Notes under the pieces: generated by a model | Told to the model about the DNA's origin: nothing | What the model saw: the letters and a program-made list of their open reading frames with translations, nothing else | Database searches by the model: none | Part shown: in pieces, positions 8,270-18,769 of the stretch | Position numbering within the stretch: position 1 is the first letter of the stretch | Layout of the letters: every line of letters begins with the position of its first letter | Position numbers and translations under genes: made by a program | Assembly (NCBI RefSeq): GCF_002165255.2 | Contig: NZ_CP028560.1 | Coordinates: 124,001 to 188,000, forward strand | DNA length: 64,000 nucleotides | Direction: 5' to 3' | Source: Acinetobacter sp. WCHA45 | Lineage (GTDB): Bacteria; Pseudomonadota; Gammaproteobacteria; Pseudomonadales; Moraxellaceae

Positions 8270-8845
8270 ATGAGTCAAACAATACATGAGCGTCTGAACC
8301 AGATTCCAGAGCGAATTCTTTCCACTGAGTTTCTCACTGGACAAGGATTGGGCAATGAAATTGGCTTCTGGATTTTTGATTATGCACCTGAAGATGAGTT
8401 GAAGGTGCGCGAATATCTGCATTTTCTAGACGGGATGCTGGAGAAAAAACACAGTCAGCTGAAGGTGGTGAATATCAACCTGCTGCAAGCCGTGGTGGAT
8501 TATCTGGCTGAGCGTAACTTCATCGATAAAGCCATTCAAATGCAAAAAGCCAAAGGCGATGAAGCGCTGCTCAAAGCCTTAAAGGGCCCACTGCATATGG
8601 ATAAGTTCGCGCCCTATCTGGTGAGTAAATATGCCACCAATGCGCAAGATATTGTGTTGATGACTGGGGTAGGGTCGGTTTGGCCACTGTTACGTGCCCA
8701 TCACTTATTGAATAGTTTGCATTCGTTACTGGGACATAAGCCAGTGGTGCTGTTTTATCCAGGCTATTACGACGGTCAAGCTATGAGTTTATTTGGAAAG
8801 ATTCCAAGCAACAATTACTACAGAGCATTCAGATTAGTGCCTTAA
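8270..8845 (+). CDS. brxB: BrxB (DUF1788), BREX protein
   Basis: BREX core protein of the DUF1788 family, 191 residues, the usual length. Recognisable segments are the start (MSQTIHERLNQIPERIL), DIVLMTGVGSVWPLLRAHHL near residue 130, and the end PVVLFYPGYYDGQAMSLFG. The family is needed for BREX activity, but its biochemical role is unknown. A GAGGGGC ribosome site precedes the ATG. It sits between brxA and brxC in the standard type I order. Confidence 0.88.
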   Translation: MSQTIHERLNQIPERILSTEFLTGQGLGNEIGFWIFDYAPEDELKVREYLHFLDGMLEKKHSQLKVVNINLLQAVVDYLAERNFIDKAIQMQKAKGDEALLKALKGPLHMDKFAPYLVSKYATNAQDIVLMTGVGSVWPLLRAHHLLNSLHSLLGHKPVVLFYPGYYDGQAMSLFGKIPSNNYYRAFRLVP

Positions 8846-8886
8846 ACACGGCAAATAGAAATAAGAATTCGGGGGAATGGATTGAG

Positions 8887-11800
8887 ATGAACATTAAAGA
8901 ACTTTTTTACAAGCCATTAGATCGTGCGATAAACGGGGTGGTCAAGGCAGATCAGAATGACAATACCACGGTATATCAGGAACTCGATGAATACGTGGTC
9001 ACCAATGAGCTGGAAAAGCATTTTCGGGACTTTTTCCAGTCTTATGGTACAGACCTAAGCGATCCTTCGATTGCCAACCGAGTCGGTGTGTGGATTTCAG
9101 GCTTCTTTGGTTCAGGTAAATCACACTTCCTGAAAACCTTGTCGTATATTCTGGCCAATAAAGTGGTACGCGATGCGGAAGGTAACGAACGCAGTGCTGC
9201 AGAATTCTTTGATGAAACTAAAATCCGCGATGCATTTATCCGTGCCGATATTGGCAAGGCCGTTAGCCATCATGCCGATGTCATCCTGTTTAACATCGAC
9301 AGTAAAGCCAGTTCCAATGACGATGGCAATCCGATCCTGAATGTGTTTTTACGTGTGTTTAACGAGTATCAGGGTTTTAGTGCTGACCATCCACATATTG
9401 CCCATATGGAACGTCACCTGAGCCAGAAAGGTGTCTATGAACGCTTTAAACAGGCGTTTGAGGAATCCAGCGGCATGTCCTGGCTAGAAGAACGTGACGG
9501 CTATCAGTTCTATCAGGATGATGTCGAAACCGCAATTTCCCAAGCCCTCAACTTATCAGCAGAAGCTGCGCATAAATGGTTTGAGGATTCTGAGCAGACC
9601 TTTAGTGTTTCGGTGGAAAACTTCTGTCAGTGGGTGAAAGAATACCTGGACAGCAAAGGACCCCAGCAACGCATGTTGTTCTTGGTCGATGAAGTGGGGC
9701 AGTTTATTGGCAGCGATACCCGCTTGATGCTGACACTGCAAACCATTACTGAAAACTTGGGTACGATCTGTAAAGGCCGCGCTTGGATTATCGTCACCTC
9801 GCAGGCAGACATCGATGCTGTTTTAGGTGAGATGTCTTCTTCCAAAGCCAATGACTTCTCCAAGATTGCTGGACGTTTTAAAACCCGTTTATCACTGTCC
9901 AGTTCCAATACCGATGAAGTCATCCAGAAACGTTTATTACGTAAAACCCCGGAAGCTGAAGCACTGCTCAGATCAGTGTTTGAGCAAAAGGGCGATATCT
10001 TAAAAAACCAGATCACCTTTGACCGTTCAGGCCCAACACTCAAGAACTATGAGGGTCCAGACAGCTTTATCCATAACTATCCTTTTGCGCCGTACCATTT
10101 CCAGCTGGTGCAGAAAGTTTTTGAAGAAATCCGTAAGGTCGGTGCGACCGGTGCACACCTGGCCTATGGTGAACGGTCCATGTTGGATGCGTTCCAGATG
10201 GCCGCGAATGCGATTGCTACAGATGAAGTCGGTGCCCTGGTTCCTTTCCACCGCTTCTATACTTCAGTGGAAGGATTTCTGGATACAGCAGTGAAGCGTA
10301 CCATCGACCAGGCAGGGCAAAATAAAACCCTGGATGGTTTTGATGTGCAGATGCTGCGTACCCTGTTCATGATCCGCTATGTCGATATCATCAAAGGTAC
10401 GCTGGATAACCTGGTGACTTTGTCGATTGAGAAAATTGATGAAGATAAGCTGGCATTGCGCAAGCGGATTGAAGAGAGCCTGCAGCGTCTGGAAAAAGAG
10501 AGCCTGATTACGAGGAATGGCGATGAGTTCCTGTTCCTGACTAATGAAGAACGCGATATCACCCGTAAAATTAAAGCCACAGACTTAGCGGCTTCAGAAG
10601 AAAATAAAGAGTTAGCTAATCTAATCTTTAAAGATTTACTGCGCGATCAGAACAAATACCGCCATCAAGCCAACAAGATGGACTATCAGATTGGTCGTTT
10701 TCTGGATGGTCATAGCCTGGATGGCAAGTATGAGAGCGATTTGAAAGTTGAAATCATTTCTCCGCTGGATACGGAATACAACCTCTACACAGAAGCTTTC
10801 TGCATTGGTAAGAGCGCCGAGGCCGAAGGGCAGGTGCTATTTAAACTGGCAGACGATAAACAGTTCTTTAATGAACTGCGCACCTGGCTGAAAACCAATA
10901 AATTCATCCGCTTAAATGATGATGGCACTCAGTCCGATATCACCCGTATCCTGGCAGACCGTGGCCGTGAGAACCAGGAGCGAAAAAAACGCCTGCGTGC
11001 CCGGGTCGAAGAAATGTTGCTGGACGCGGAAAGTTATGCCTTGGGTCAACATTTACAACTTTCATCTTCAAGTCCAACCACCAAGCTGGATGAGGCTTGT
11101 CGTTATTTGCTGGAAAACACTTATACCAAACTGAGCTATCTGCAAGTCTATCAGCAGGATGCCTGGCGTGAACTGAACGCCGTCTTGACTGTCGATGATA
11201 TGGCGCAGCTCGGATTGTCTCTGGATGGCGGGCAGAGTAATCCGAAAGCCCTACAGGAAGTAGAGCAGTACATTGCACTACGGGCCACTGGTACAGAGCG
11301 TATTCTGGTCTCAGATGTGATAGATCGTTTTGTCAAACGCCCTTATGGCTGGCCAGATACCGAGATTTTACTGTTGGTGGGTCAGCTGGCTGCGATGGGG
11401 TGGATTTCTCTGCAGTTAAATGGCGGCAGCTTACAGTTAAAAGATGCCTTTGAGCCTTTACAAAACAGCCGCCGTCGCCGTGATGTGTCGATCATTAAAA
11501 AACGCCAGACTGATGATCAGGTGTTGAAACAGGCACGCCAACTCACCCAAGACCTATTCTCGGCTATGGGACCAGCGACAGAAAAAGAGCTGTTTGAATT
11601 CTATACCCAACATTTTAAAAACTGGTTAGCCAACTTTAAGTCGTATCAGAGTAAAACTGATGTTGGGCAGTTCCCGGGCAAGAAAGTGATTGAAAAGTCG
11701 ATTCTGACTTTGGAACGTCTGCTGGCCAATAGCGACAGCTTTGATTTCTTTAAGGCCGTGGTTGAGAACAAGGACGACTATCTGGATCTGGAAGAAGACT

Positions 11801-12567
11801 ACCGTGATATTCATGAGTTCTTCAGCAATCAGATGCCAAGCTGGCAGCAACTGCAGCAGGCTCTACGTCATTTTGAGAAAAATAAACAGGCATTGGGCAG
11901 TGATGAGGTGGCAAAGAAAGCCCTCTCTGAATTACATCGTATATCCACCCTTGAATCGCCCTACGGCCTGTTAAATAAAATCGCTGATTTGGTTCGCACC
12001 GTGGAAAGTGTCAATCAACGCTTACTAACTGAAAAACGCAGTCAGGCGCTAGAGCAGCTGGATGACAAGATCAAACAGCTGGAAGCTGAAATCAAGAACA
12101 GCGGCATTGCTACAGCTGAGCTGAGTAACAAGCTACTGCGTCCGCTGCAATTGCTCAAAGCGGATATTGAAGTGGAAAGCAGCCTGTCCACCATCTATAT
12201 GCTGCAAACCCAAACCGCCGTCGAGCGTTTTGATGAAGCCTTGTATGAGTTGGAAAGCGAAGTTCAGACTGAAATTCAACGTCAGGCCAAAGCGGCACAA
12301 CTGGCTCAGAGCAAAGCAGAGAGTGTAACCAACACTGCAACCACCTCCAGCCCAGTTACATCAACACCTGCTGCGAGTCCGGTACAGCCTGCGACAGCCG
12401 TAGTGCCACCGAAACCTGTTGTCGAAGTCGATGTCGCCAGCATTTACAGCAAAAGCTCCAGCAGTGTCTATCTGGAAACAGAAGAATCAGTGGATCAGTT
12501 TGTAGACGCACTCAAAGCTGAATTGAAAAAAATCGTGAGTGATAAAAAGCGTGTGCGTATCCGCTAA
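8887..12567 (+). CDS. brxC: BrxC, large BREX ATPase
   Basis: A 1226-residue P-loop ATPase (DUF499-type), one of the essential type I BREX proteins. Walker A is GFFGSGKSHF near residue 75 and a Walker B-like LFLVDEVGQF lies near residue 265. The C-terminal third is rich in predicted helix and coiled coil (around residues 1030-1130), followed by a low-complexity Ala/Thr/Pro/Ser linker near residue 1160. It is placed 41 bp after brxB and 46 bp before pglX. Its ATPase is thought to act with PglX and PglZ in host methylation and phage exclusion. Confidence 0.92.
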   Translation: MNIKELFYKPLDRAINGVVKADQNDNTTVYQELDEYVVTNELEKHFRDFFQSYGTDLSDPSIANRVGVWISGFFGSGKSHFLKTLSYILANKVVRDAEGNERSAAEFFDETKIRDAFIRADIGKAVSHHADVILFNIDSKASSNDDGNPILNVFLRVFNEYQGFSADHPHIAHMERHLSQKGVYERFKQAFEESSGMSWLEERDGYQFYQDDVETAISQALNLSAEAAHKWFEDSEQTFSVSVENFCQWVKEYLDSKGPQQRMLFLVDEVGQFIGSDTRLMLTLQTITENLGTICKGRAWIIVTSQADIDAVLGEMSSSKANDFSKIAGRFKTRLSLSSSNTDEVIQKRLLRKTPEAEALLRSVFEQKGDILKNQITFDRSGPTLKNYEGPDSFIHNYPFAPYHFQLVQKVFEEIRKVGATGAHLAYGERSMLDAFQMAANAIATDEVGALVPFHRFYTSVEGFLDTAVKRTIDQAGQNKTLDGFDVQMLRTLFMIRYVDIIKGTLDNLVTLSIEKIDEDKLALRKRIEESLQRLEKESLITRNGDEFLFLTNEERDITRKIKATDLAASEENKELANLIFKDLLRDQNKYRHQANKMDYQIGRFLDGHSLDGKYESDLKVEIISPLDTEYNLYTEAFCIGKSAEAEGQVLFKLADDKQFFNELRTWLKTNKFIRLNDDGTQSDITRILADRGRENQERKKRLRARVEEMLLDAESYALGQHLQLSSSSPTTKLDEACRYLLENTYTKLSYLQVYQQDAWRELNAVLTVDDMAQLGLSLDGGQSNPKALQEVEQYIALRATGTERILVSDVIDRFVKRPYGWPDTEILLLVGQLAAMGWISLQLNGGSLQLKDAFEPLQNSRRRRDVSIIKKRQTDDQVLKQARQLTQDLFSAMGPATEKELFEFYTQHFKNWLANFKSYQSKTDVGQFPGKKVIEKSILTLERLLANSDSFDFFKAVVENKDDYLDLEEDYRDIHEFFSNQMPSWQQLQQALRHFEKNKQALGSDEVAKKALSELHRISTLESPYGLLNKIADLVRTVESVNQRLLTEKRSQALEQLDDKIKQLEAEIKNSGIATAELSNKLLRPLQLLKADIEVESSLSTIYMLQTQTAVERFDEALYELESEVQTEIQRQAKAAQLAQSKAESVTNTATTSSPVTSTPAASPVQPATAVVPPKPVVEVDVASIYSKSSSSVYLETEESVDQFVDALKAELKKIVSDKKRVRIR

Positions 12568-12613
12568 CTCGGGTTAGGGATATCGGCATCAGTCATTAAT
12601 TAAAGGTTTAAAG

Positions 12614-15600
12614 ATGAATACCAGTCATATTAAAAAATACGCACCGCAAGCACGAAATGATTTTATCGCAGCGATGCGCAAGCAAGCCGCCAAATATGGC
12701 ATCACCGCAGACAGCATTTTACCGGCTGAACAGAAAGGCGACTTGCTGCTGATTGGCGATCAGGTTTTTCCGCTATCAGTCATGAAACCACGTGACAAGC
12801 TGATCAAACGCATTCAAACCAGCAGTTTTGAGCAGACGATTGATTATATCGCTTATAGTTGGTTTAACCGTCTCTGTGCCATTCGCTATATGGAATGCAA
12901 AGGCTTACTAGATCATGGTCGCCGTGTACTCAGCAGTGCAGATGGCAGTGCAGGCTTGCCGCAGATTCTGGAAGAATGTCTGGATATTGACCTACCAGGT
13001 TTAGATGCCAGTCGTGTGGCCGAACTCAAACTGGATGGCAATAAAGACGAAGAACTCTATCGTGAATTGTTACTGGCGCAGTGTCATGCGTTGAATCAGG
13101 TGATGCCACTCCTGTTTGAACAGGTGTCTGATGAATCTGAACTACTATTACCTGATAATTTGACCAAAACCGATTCTTTGATTCGTGATCTGGTCAGCAG
13201 CATTCCAGAAGAAGACTGGTCGGATGTGCAGATTATTGGCTGGCTGTATCAGTTCTATATTTCTGAAAAGAAAGACCAGGTGATTGGTAAAGTCGTCAAG
13301 AGTGAAGATATCCCTGCCGCGACACAATTATTCACTCCAAACTGGATTGTAAAATATCTGGTACAGAATAGTGTTGGTCGTTTATGGCTGATGGCACAGC
13401 CTGATAGTACGCTGGCCAGTGAATGGGAATACTATATTCAGCCAGCGGAACAAACTGATGAAGTCAATGCCCAGTTAAAACAGCTGATTAATGTCCGTAT
13501 CAGTGAAGATGGCGATACCTTAAACCCTGAAAGTATTAGTGTGCTGGATCCGGCCTGTGGTTCGGGGCATATTCTGGTGGAAGCTTATGACTGCTTAAAA
13601 GCGATTTATTTAGAACGTGGTTACCGCAGTCGTGATATTCCACGTTTGATTCTGGAAAATAACCTGTACGGCATTGATATTGATACTCGTGCGGCACAGT
13701 TGGCGAGTTTTGCGCTGTTGATGAAAGCACGTGAGGATGACCGCCGTTTATTTAGCAATCCACCAAAGCTGAATATCATTGCGTTACAGGATAGTCAGCC
13801 AGAACGTTTAGATGCATTCAGTCAGGATCTGGCAAGTACTGATATTGCACAGACAGATTTAAAGGAACTGTTGGACCTATTTGAACATGCTTCAACCTTT
13901 GGTTCTTTAATTCAAATCCCTGAAGCATTTGCGAAGAAACTACCTGATTTAGAAAGCAAGCTGAATAAAGCATTAGAATCAGGCGATATTTTTTCGCAGC
14001 AGTCAGCCCAAGAACTGTTACCTTTAGTAAAGCAAGCCAAGTTATTGGCCAAACAATATGATGCCGTGATCGCTAACCCGCCATATATGGGGGGGAATGG
14101 TATGAATATAGTACTTAAAGACTTTACCAAAAAGAAATTTCCAGACAGCAAGTCAGACCTATTTGCCATGTTTATTGAGCGTGGCTTTGTATGGAGTAAG
14201 GACAGTGGCTTTAACAGTATGGTGACCATGCAAAGCTGGATGTTTCTATCTTCTTATCAAGCGATGCGTGAAAAAGTCCTTGCAGATAGAACTATTCAAA
14301 CAATGGCGCATTTGGGTGCAAGAGCATTTCCTGAAATCACAGGTGAAGTAGTACAGACAACCGCTTTTGTGATGCAAGGTAAACATCTAAACGGATTTAA
14401 ACCAGTATTTTTCCGTCTTGTAGATACTGAGCAGGATCAAAAAGAGATTGAATTAAAATCAGGGCTAAATCGCTTTGATTCGACTGTTCAAGATGATTTT
14501 AAAAAAATACCGGGTAGCCCTTTGGCTTATTGGGTAAATAATAATTTCATTGATATCTTTTCAACATGCAATAAATTATTAGAGAATTATCCGAACATTT
14601 CAAAAGGAATCTTTACAGGTGATAACAACCGTTTTTTAAGGTTTTGGTTTGAAGTTTCTAATAATGTATTAGGTTGGAAAAAATACTCTAAAGGTGGCAA
14701 AAGAAGAAAGTGGTACGGAAATACAGAGCATGTCTTAAATTGGAAAGATAACGGTAATGAGTTGAAATCCTTTTCAGGTTCTGGTTTAGGTGCTAGTAAG
14801 TACTATGGTAGAGAACATTTAACATGGTCCGGCCTTACTGGTGGAGATATTTCATTCAGATATGAGAAAGCAGATATATGGTTTGATGATGTTTCACCGT
14901 CTATTATTTTAGATGAAAAAAATAATTATCTACTAGGTTTACTTAATTCTAAACCTATTCAATATATTTTAGATATGCTTAATCCAACACTTCATTATCA
15001 AATAGGTGATATTAAGAAAATCCCATATATAGAACGTGATAAGGAGATGGTTACTAAATTAGCTGATGAATTGGTGGGTTATGCTAAAGTTGATTGGGAT
15101 TCCTACGAAACATCATGGGACTTTACTCAAAACCCAGTTATCCGTACGGGGCAGCCAAACTTAGAACTAGCCTTTAACACATGGCAACAGCAAAATGCTG
15201 ATGCCGTCGCTGAAATGAAACGTCTGGAAGAAGAAAACAACAAACTGTTTATTGATGCTTATGGTTTACAGGATGAACTCACACCAGAGGTTCCTGATGA
15301 ACAGATCACTTTAACTCGTGCCGACCGTGAAAAAGACAGCCAGCGTTTAGTCTCTTATGCTATTGGTTGCATGATGGGACGTTATAGCTTGGACGAACCA
15401 GGTCTGATCTATGCCCATGCAGGCAATCAAGACTTTGGTGCCAGCCGTTATCAAAAATTCCCAGCCGATGCTGACGGTATTATTCCATTGACCGAAATGC
15501 ACTGGTTTGAAGATGATGCTACACATCGTATTCGAGAGTTCTTAACTGCGGTTTGGGGTAAAGACACGCTGGATGCCAATATGCAGTGGCTTGCAGAAAG

Positions 15601-16072
15601 CTTGGATAAAAAAGCCAACGAAACTGCTGAAGATACGATTCGCCGTTACCTAGCGAGTAAGTTCTATAAAGACCACATGCAAACCTATAAAAAGCGCCCG
15701 ATTTACTGGTTATTTAGCAGTGGTAAACAGGGGGCTTTCCAGGCGTTGGTGTACTTGCACCGCTATAACGAAAGCACCTTGGCACGTATGCGTACCGAAT
15801 ATGTCATGCCACTGATTTCAAAAATGGCGGCTATGGTTAATTCTTTGCAAAGTGAAATCGAAAACAGTGATTCAGCTGCTGAAATCAAACGCAAAGAGAA
15901 AGAGCTACAAAACTTGCATAAGCAACAGGCTGAGCTGAGTACTTTTGAAGAAAAACTACGTCATTATGCCGATCAGCGTATTGCACTGGATCTGGATGAT
16001 GGGGTGAAAGTGAACTATGGTAGGTTTGGGGACTTGTTGGCTGAAGTTAAAGCAGTGACGGGGGAGAAATAA
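12614..16072 (+). CDS. pglX: PglX, BREX adenine-specific DNA methyltransferase
   Basis: A 1152-residue N6-adenine methyltransferase that marks host DNA in BREX. The AdoMet motif DPACGSG is at residues 312-318 and the catalytic NPPY at 488-491. The target recognition region follows (about residues 620-840), and a helical C-terminal part includes a coiled coil near residue 1085. Two oddities stand out. A run of seven G lies at 14089-14095, directly after NPPY, where slippage would switch the gene off. The bases from about 14510 to 15110 are clearly more AT-rich than the flanks, suggesting an exchanged recognition domain. The frame is intact here. Confidence 0.93.
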   Translation: MNTSHIKKYAPQARNDFIAAMRKQAAKYGITADSILPAEQKGDLLLIGDQVFPLSVMKPRDKLIKRIQTSSFEQTIDYIAYSWFNRLCAIRYMECKGLLDHGRRVLSSADGSAGLPQILEECLDIDLPGLDASRVAELKLDGNKDEELYRELLLAQCHALNQVMPLLFEQVSDESELLLPDNLTKTDSLIRDLVSSIPEEDWSDVQIIGWLYQFYISEKKDQVIGKVVKSEDIPAATQLFTPNWIVKYLVQNSVGRLWLMAQPDSTLASEWEYYIQPAEQTDEVNAQLKQLINVRISEDGDTLNPESISVLDPACGSGHILVEAYDCLKAIYLERGYRSRDIPRLILENNLYGIDIDTRAAQLASFALLMKAREDDRRLFSNPPKLNIIALQDSQPERLDAFSQDLASTDIAQTDLKELLDLFEHASTFGSLIQIPEAFAKKLPDLESKLNKALESGDIFSQQSAQELLPLVKQAKLLAKQYDAVIANPPYMGGNGMNIVLKDFTKKKFPDSKSDLFAMFIERGFVWSKDSGFNSMVTMQSWMFLSSYQAMREKVLADRTIQTMAHLGARAFPEITGEVVQTTAFVMQGKHLNGFKPVFFRLVDTEQDQKEIELKSGLNRFDSTVQDDFKKIPGSPLAYWVNNNFIDIFSTCNKLLENYPNISKGIFTGDNNRFLRFWFEVSNNVLGWKKYSKGGKRRKWYGNTEHVLNWKDNGNELKSFSGSGLGASKYYGREHLTWSGLTGGDISFRYEKADIWFDDVSPSIILDEKNNYLLGLLNSKPIQYILDMLNPTLHYQIGDIKKIPYIERDKEMVTKLADELVGYAKVDWDSYETSWDFTQNPVIRTGQPNLELAFNTWQQQNADAVAEMKRLEEENNKLFIDAYGLQDELTPEVPDEQITLTRADREKDSQRLVSYAIGCMMGRYSLDEPGLIYAHAGNQDFGASRYQKFPADADGIIPLTEMHWFEDDATHRIREFLTAVWGKDTLDANMQWLAESLDKKANETAEDTIRRYLASKFYKDHMQTYKKRPIYWLFSSGKQGAFQALVYLHRYNESTLARMRTEYVMPLISKMAAMVNSLQSEIENSDSAAEIKRKEKELQNLHKQQAELSTFEEKLRHYADQRIALDLDDGVKVNYGRFGDLLAEVKAVTGEK

Positions 16073-16115
16073 TGAATAGCTTTTCTTCCACACTAGATCA
16101 TGCAGAGGTGGTTGC

Positions 16116-18740
16116 ATGAACTTAAGTCAACTTCAACAAGGCCTGGAACAAGCCTTTTATACTGAACAGCATCGAATTGTCTTTTGGTACGATGCAGAAC
16201 AGTCATTTACTGAAGAAATCAAAGCCCTAGAGCTAAATGATGTCCAGATTCTGAATATGGCAGAAGAATCCAGCCTTGCGATTAAGCTTAAACTGGAACT
16301 TGAGGATCAGCAGGGCAAATACTTGCTGTATTTTCCAAGTCCTGAGCCTGAAACTGAAAAAGACTGGTTACTGGACATCAAGCTCTATTCACGCATCTTC
16401 TATGCCGATCGTTTCTCGATTATTTTCAATGAGCTGGGTTTACAGCAGCAGAGTCTAAGAGAACATCTGGCCAAACGTGAAGAATTCCTTAAAGCCAAAG
16501 CCCGTCTGAGCACCTTAAAACGTTATATCCAGCCTGATGCAGATGCACAGGATCTAGATATGGCCATGATTGCAGCTGTGGTCAAGGCTGACAGTGCCGA
16601 ACTCATGCATATCGTTCTGGCGCTAGCAGATGAAATGGTACAGCAGAATCTGGATCTGGAAGTCAATCCAGACTCCTTTGCTGAGCTGGAAAAATTCCAA
16701 CTGGTGCCAGCTTTGGTCACCGCATTACAGGCGGAAATTGGTTATCCAGCATCGGTTGAAGAATTGAATGGGGAAGTACCATTCAAGCTCGGTACGTTCT
16801 TTATCCGTTTGATGACTACAGGTTTCTGTGAAAGCTTGGGCGATATACCGCTATGGGCTCAAGAACTGGTAATGTCTTCTGTCAGCTCCCGTGCAACAGC
16901 CAGAGCCTTTTTGTCGCGCTGGAGAGACAGTTCCAAATACTACCCAACCTTCGATACACTCTCCCAGACCGTGGCAAATGCACTGCGGATCCAGGAGAAG
17001 GTCGGGGCCTTTGATCTGGAGCAGCTGCTGGATGTCATGACTTTTGAAGTGATTGAACAAAAGATCATTGTCGATCTGGCCAGCCAGATCCCTGCAGCAA
17101 CCAAAGCTGAACTGGAACATTTCAGAACGATTATTTCTACCCGTCTGGATGGCTATTGGGCTTCCAAACATAAGGATGATGCAACACGCCGTAAATACCG
17201 TACCGTCTATACAGCGTTGCAGGCAGCGATTGAGCTGTTCAGTCTGCGACTACAGTTTGATGCCGGTTTCTATTTCGACTCCAGCGAAGCCTTGTATAAA
17301 GCCTATGAACAGGAGCTGTATCGCTTTGATATGGCCTATCGTCATTACAGTGCAGCTTCTCAACGCGCTCATGTCGATATCCTGAAAAAACTCGATGAAG
17401 AAGTCGAAAATTGCTATTCCTACTGGTTTATTGACCACTTGGCACGCAACTGGGGCGAGCGTGTAGAAGCTGAGCAACGCTTGAATGTTTGGAAAATGAC
17501 GGATATCCCAAATCAGCAGAATTTCTATGATACCCATGTCAGACCCTTGCTGAATTCTGCAACGAAACGCCGTATTGTGGTGATCATCAGTGATGCTTTT
17601 CGCTATGAAGCTGCGGTAGAGCTGCGTGATCGTATCAATGAAAAGCGATATTCTGAAGCGACATTGTCTTCACAGCTGGGCGTTGTCCCAAGTTACACCA
17701 CACTTGGCATGGCCTCGTTGTTGCCGCATCAGACTTTGGAGTACAAAGAGGCCGCAGGTGATGATGTTTTAGTAGATGGGCAGTCCAGCAAAGGGACTGC
17801 AGCACGATCCAAAATTCTGGCTGCCTATAATGGATTGGCGGTTACCGCTGAAACGGTAAAAGGTTGGTCGCGTGATGAAGGCCGTGAAGCACTTAAAGAC
17901 CATGATTTGATTTACGTTTATCACAACGTGATTGATGCACGCGGTGACAGTGCCTCGACAGAATCAGAAACCTTTATGGCGGTGGAACATGCCATTGAAG
18001 AGCTGACTGAACTTAGCCGCAAAATCTTGATGCATTTCAATATTTCTACCCTGTTGATCACAGCCGACCATGGCTTCTTGTTCCAGCAAAGTAAACTGGA
18101 ATCTGCTGATCGTTCAAGCTTGACTGAAAAACCTGCCAATACATTGAAAAGCAAAAAACGCTATGTGATTGGGCATGGTTTACCAGAGAGCAAGGAAGCA
18201 TGGAAAGGCTCAACCCAAGCTACGGCAGGCACACGATCTGCGACTGATTTCTGGATTCCAAAAGGGGCGAACCGCTTCCATTTTGTAGGAGGCTCACGTT
18301 TCGTGCATGGTGGCATCATGCCTCAGGAAATCGTAGTGCCTGTACTAACGGTAAAACAGCTGCGTGGTGAAAAGGCTGGACAACGAACCAAGCGTAAAGT
18401 TGAGGTTATTTCTACCAAATCCACGCTGAAGATGGTCAATAACATCCAGAAGTTTGATTTGATGCAAACTGAAGCTGTCAGTGAGCTGGTCATGCCAGTG
18501 ACTTTATCCATTGCCATTTATGATGGGGATCTCAAAGTTTCCAGTGAAGAAACTCTGACCTTTGATAGCAGTACCGACTCTGTTGCAGAACGGGTAAAAC
18601 AGGTCAGGCTGTCATTGTCCGGTACTGATTTTGACCGTAAGAAAGATTACTTCCTGGTACTGAAGGACAAAGACCTGAATATCGAGATGCAACGCTATAA
18701 GGTCACCATTGATTTGGCATTTACCGATGACTTCTTCTAA
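16116..18740 (+). CDS. pglZ: PglZ, alkaline-phosphatase-fold BREX protein
   Basis: An 874-residue BREX core protein. The C-terminal half has the alkaline phosphatase superfamily fold: VVIISDAFRYEAAVEL near residue 488 carries the metal-site Asp, and LLITADHGFLFQ near residue 645 carries the Asp-His pair. The final domain from about residue 770 is beta-rich. PglZ proteins are metal-dependent hydrolases or nucleases and are the signature protein of BREX. The ATG at 16116 follows an AGAGGTGG ribosome site. It lies 43 bp after pglX and 29 bp before brxL. Confidence 0.92.
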   Translation: MNLSQLQQGLEQAFYTEQHRIVFWYDAEQSFTEEIKALELNDVQILNMAEESSLAIKLKLELEDQQGKYLLYFPSPEPETEKDWLLDIKLYSRIFYADRFSIIFNELGLQQQSLREHLAKREEFLKAKARLSTLKRYIQPDADAQDLDMAMIAAVVKADSAELMHIVLALADEMVQQNLDLEVNPDSFAELEKFQLVPALVTALQAEIGYPASVEELNGEVPFKLGTFFIRLMTTGFCESLGDIPLWAQELVMSSVSSRATARAFLSRWRDSSKYYPTFDTLSQTVANALRIQEKVGAFDLEQLLDVMTFEVIEQKIIVDLASQIPAATKAELEHFRTIISTRLDGYWASKHKDDATRRKYRTVYTALQAAIELFSLRLQFDAGFYFDSSEALYKAYEQELYRFDMAYRHYSAASQRAHVDILKKLDEEVENCYSYWFIDHLARNWGERVEAEQRLNVWKMTDIPNQQNFYDTHVRPLLNSATKRRIVVIISDAFRYEAAVELRDRINEKRYSEATLSSQLGVVPSYTTLGMASLLPHQTLEYKEAAGDDVLVDGQSSKGTAARSKILAAYNGLAVTAETVKGWSRDEGREALKDHDLIYVYHNVIDARGDSASTESETFMAVEHAIEELTELSRKILMHFNISTLLITADHGFLFQQSKLESADRSSLTEKPANTLKSKKRYVIGHGLPESKEAWKGSTQATAGTRSATDFWIPKGANRFHFVGGSRFVHGGIMPQEIVVPVLTVKQLRGEKAGQRTKRKVEVISTKSTLKMVNNIQKFDLMQTEAVSELVMPVTLSIAIYDGDLKVSSEETLTFDSSTDSVAERVKQVRLSLSGTDFDRKKDYFLVLKDKDLNIEMQRYKVTIDLAFTDDFF

Positions 18741-18769
18741 TAACGAATTAACGATAGAGCGTAGCCTAC

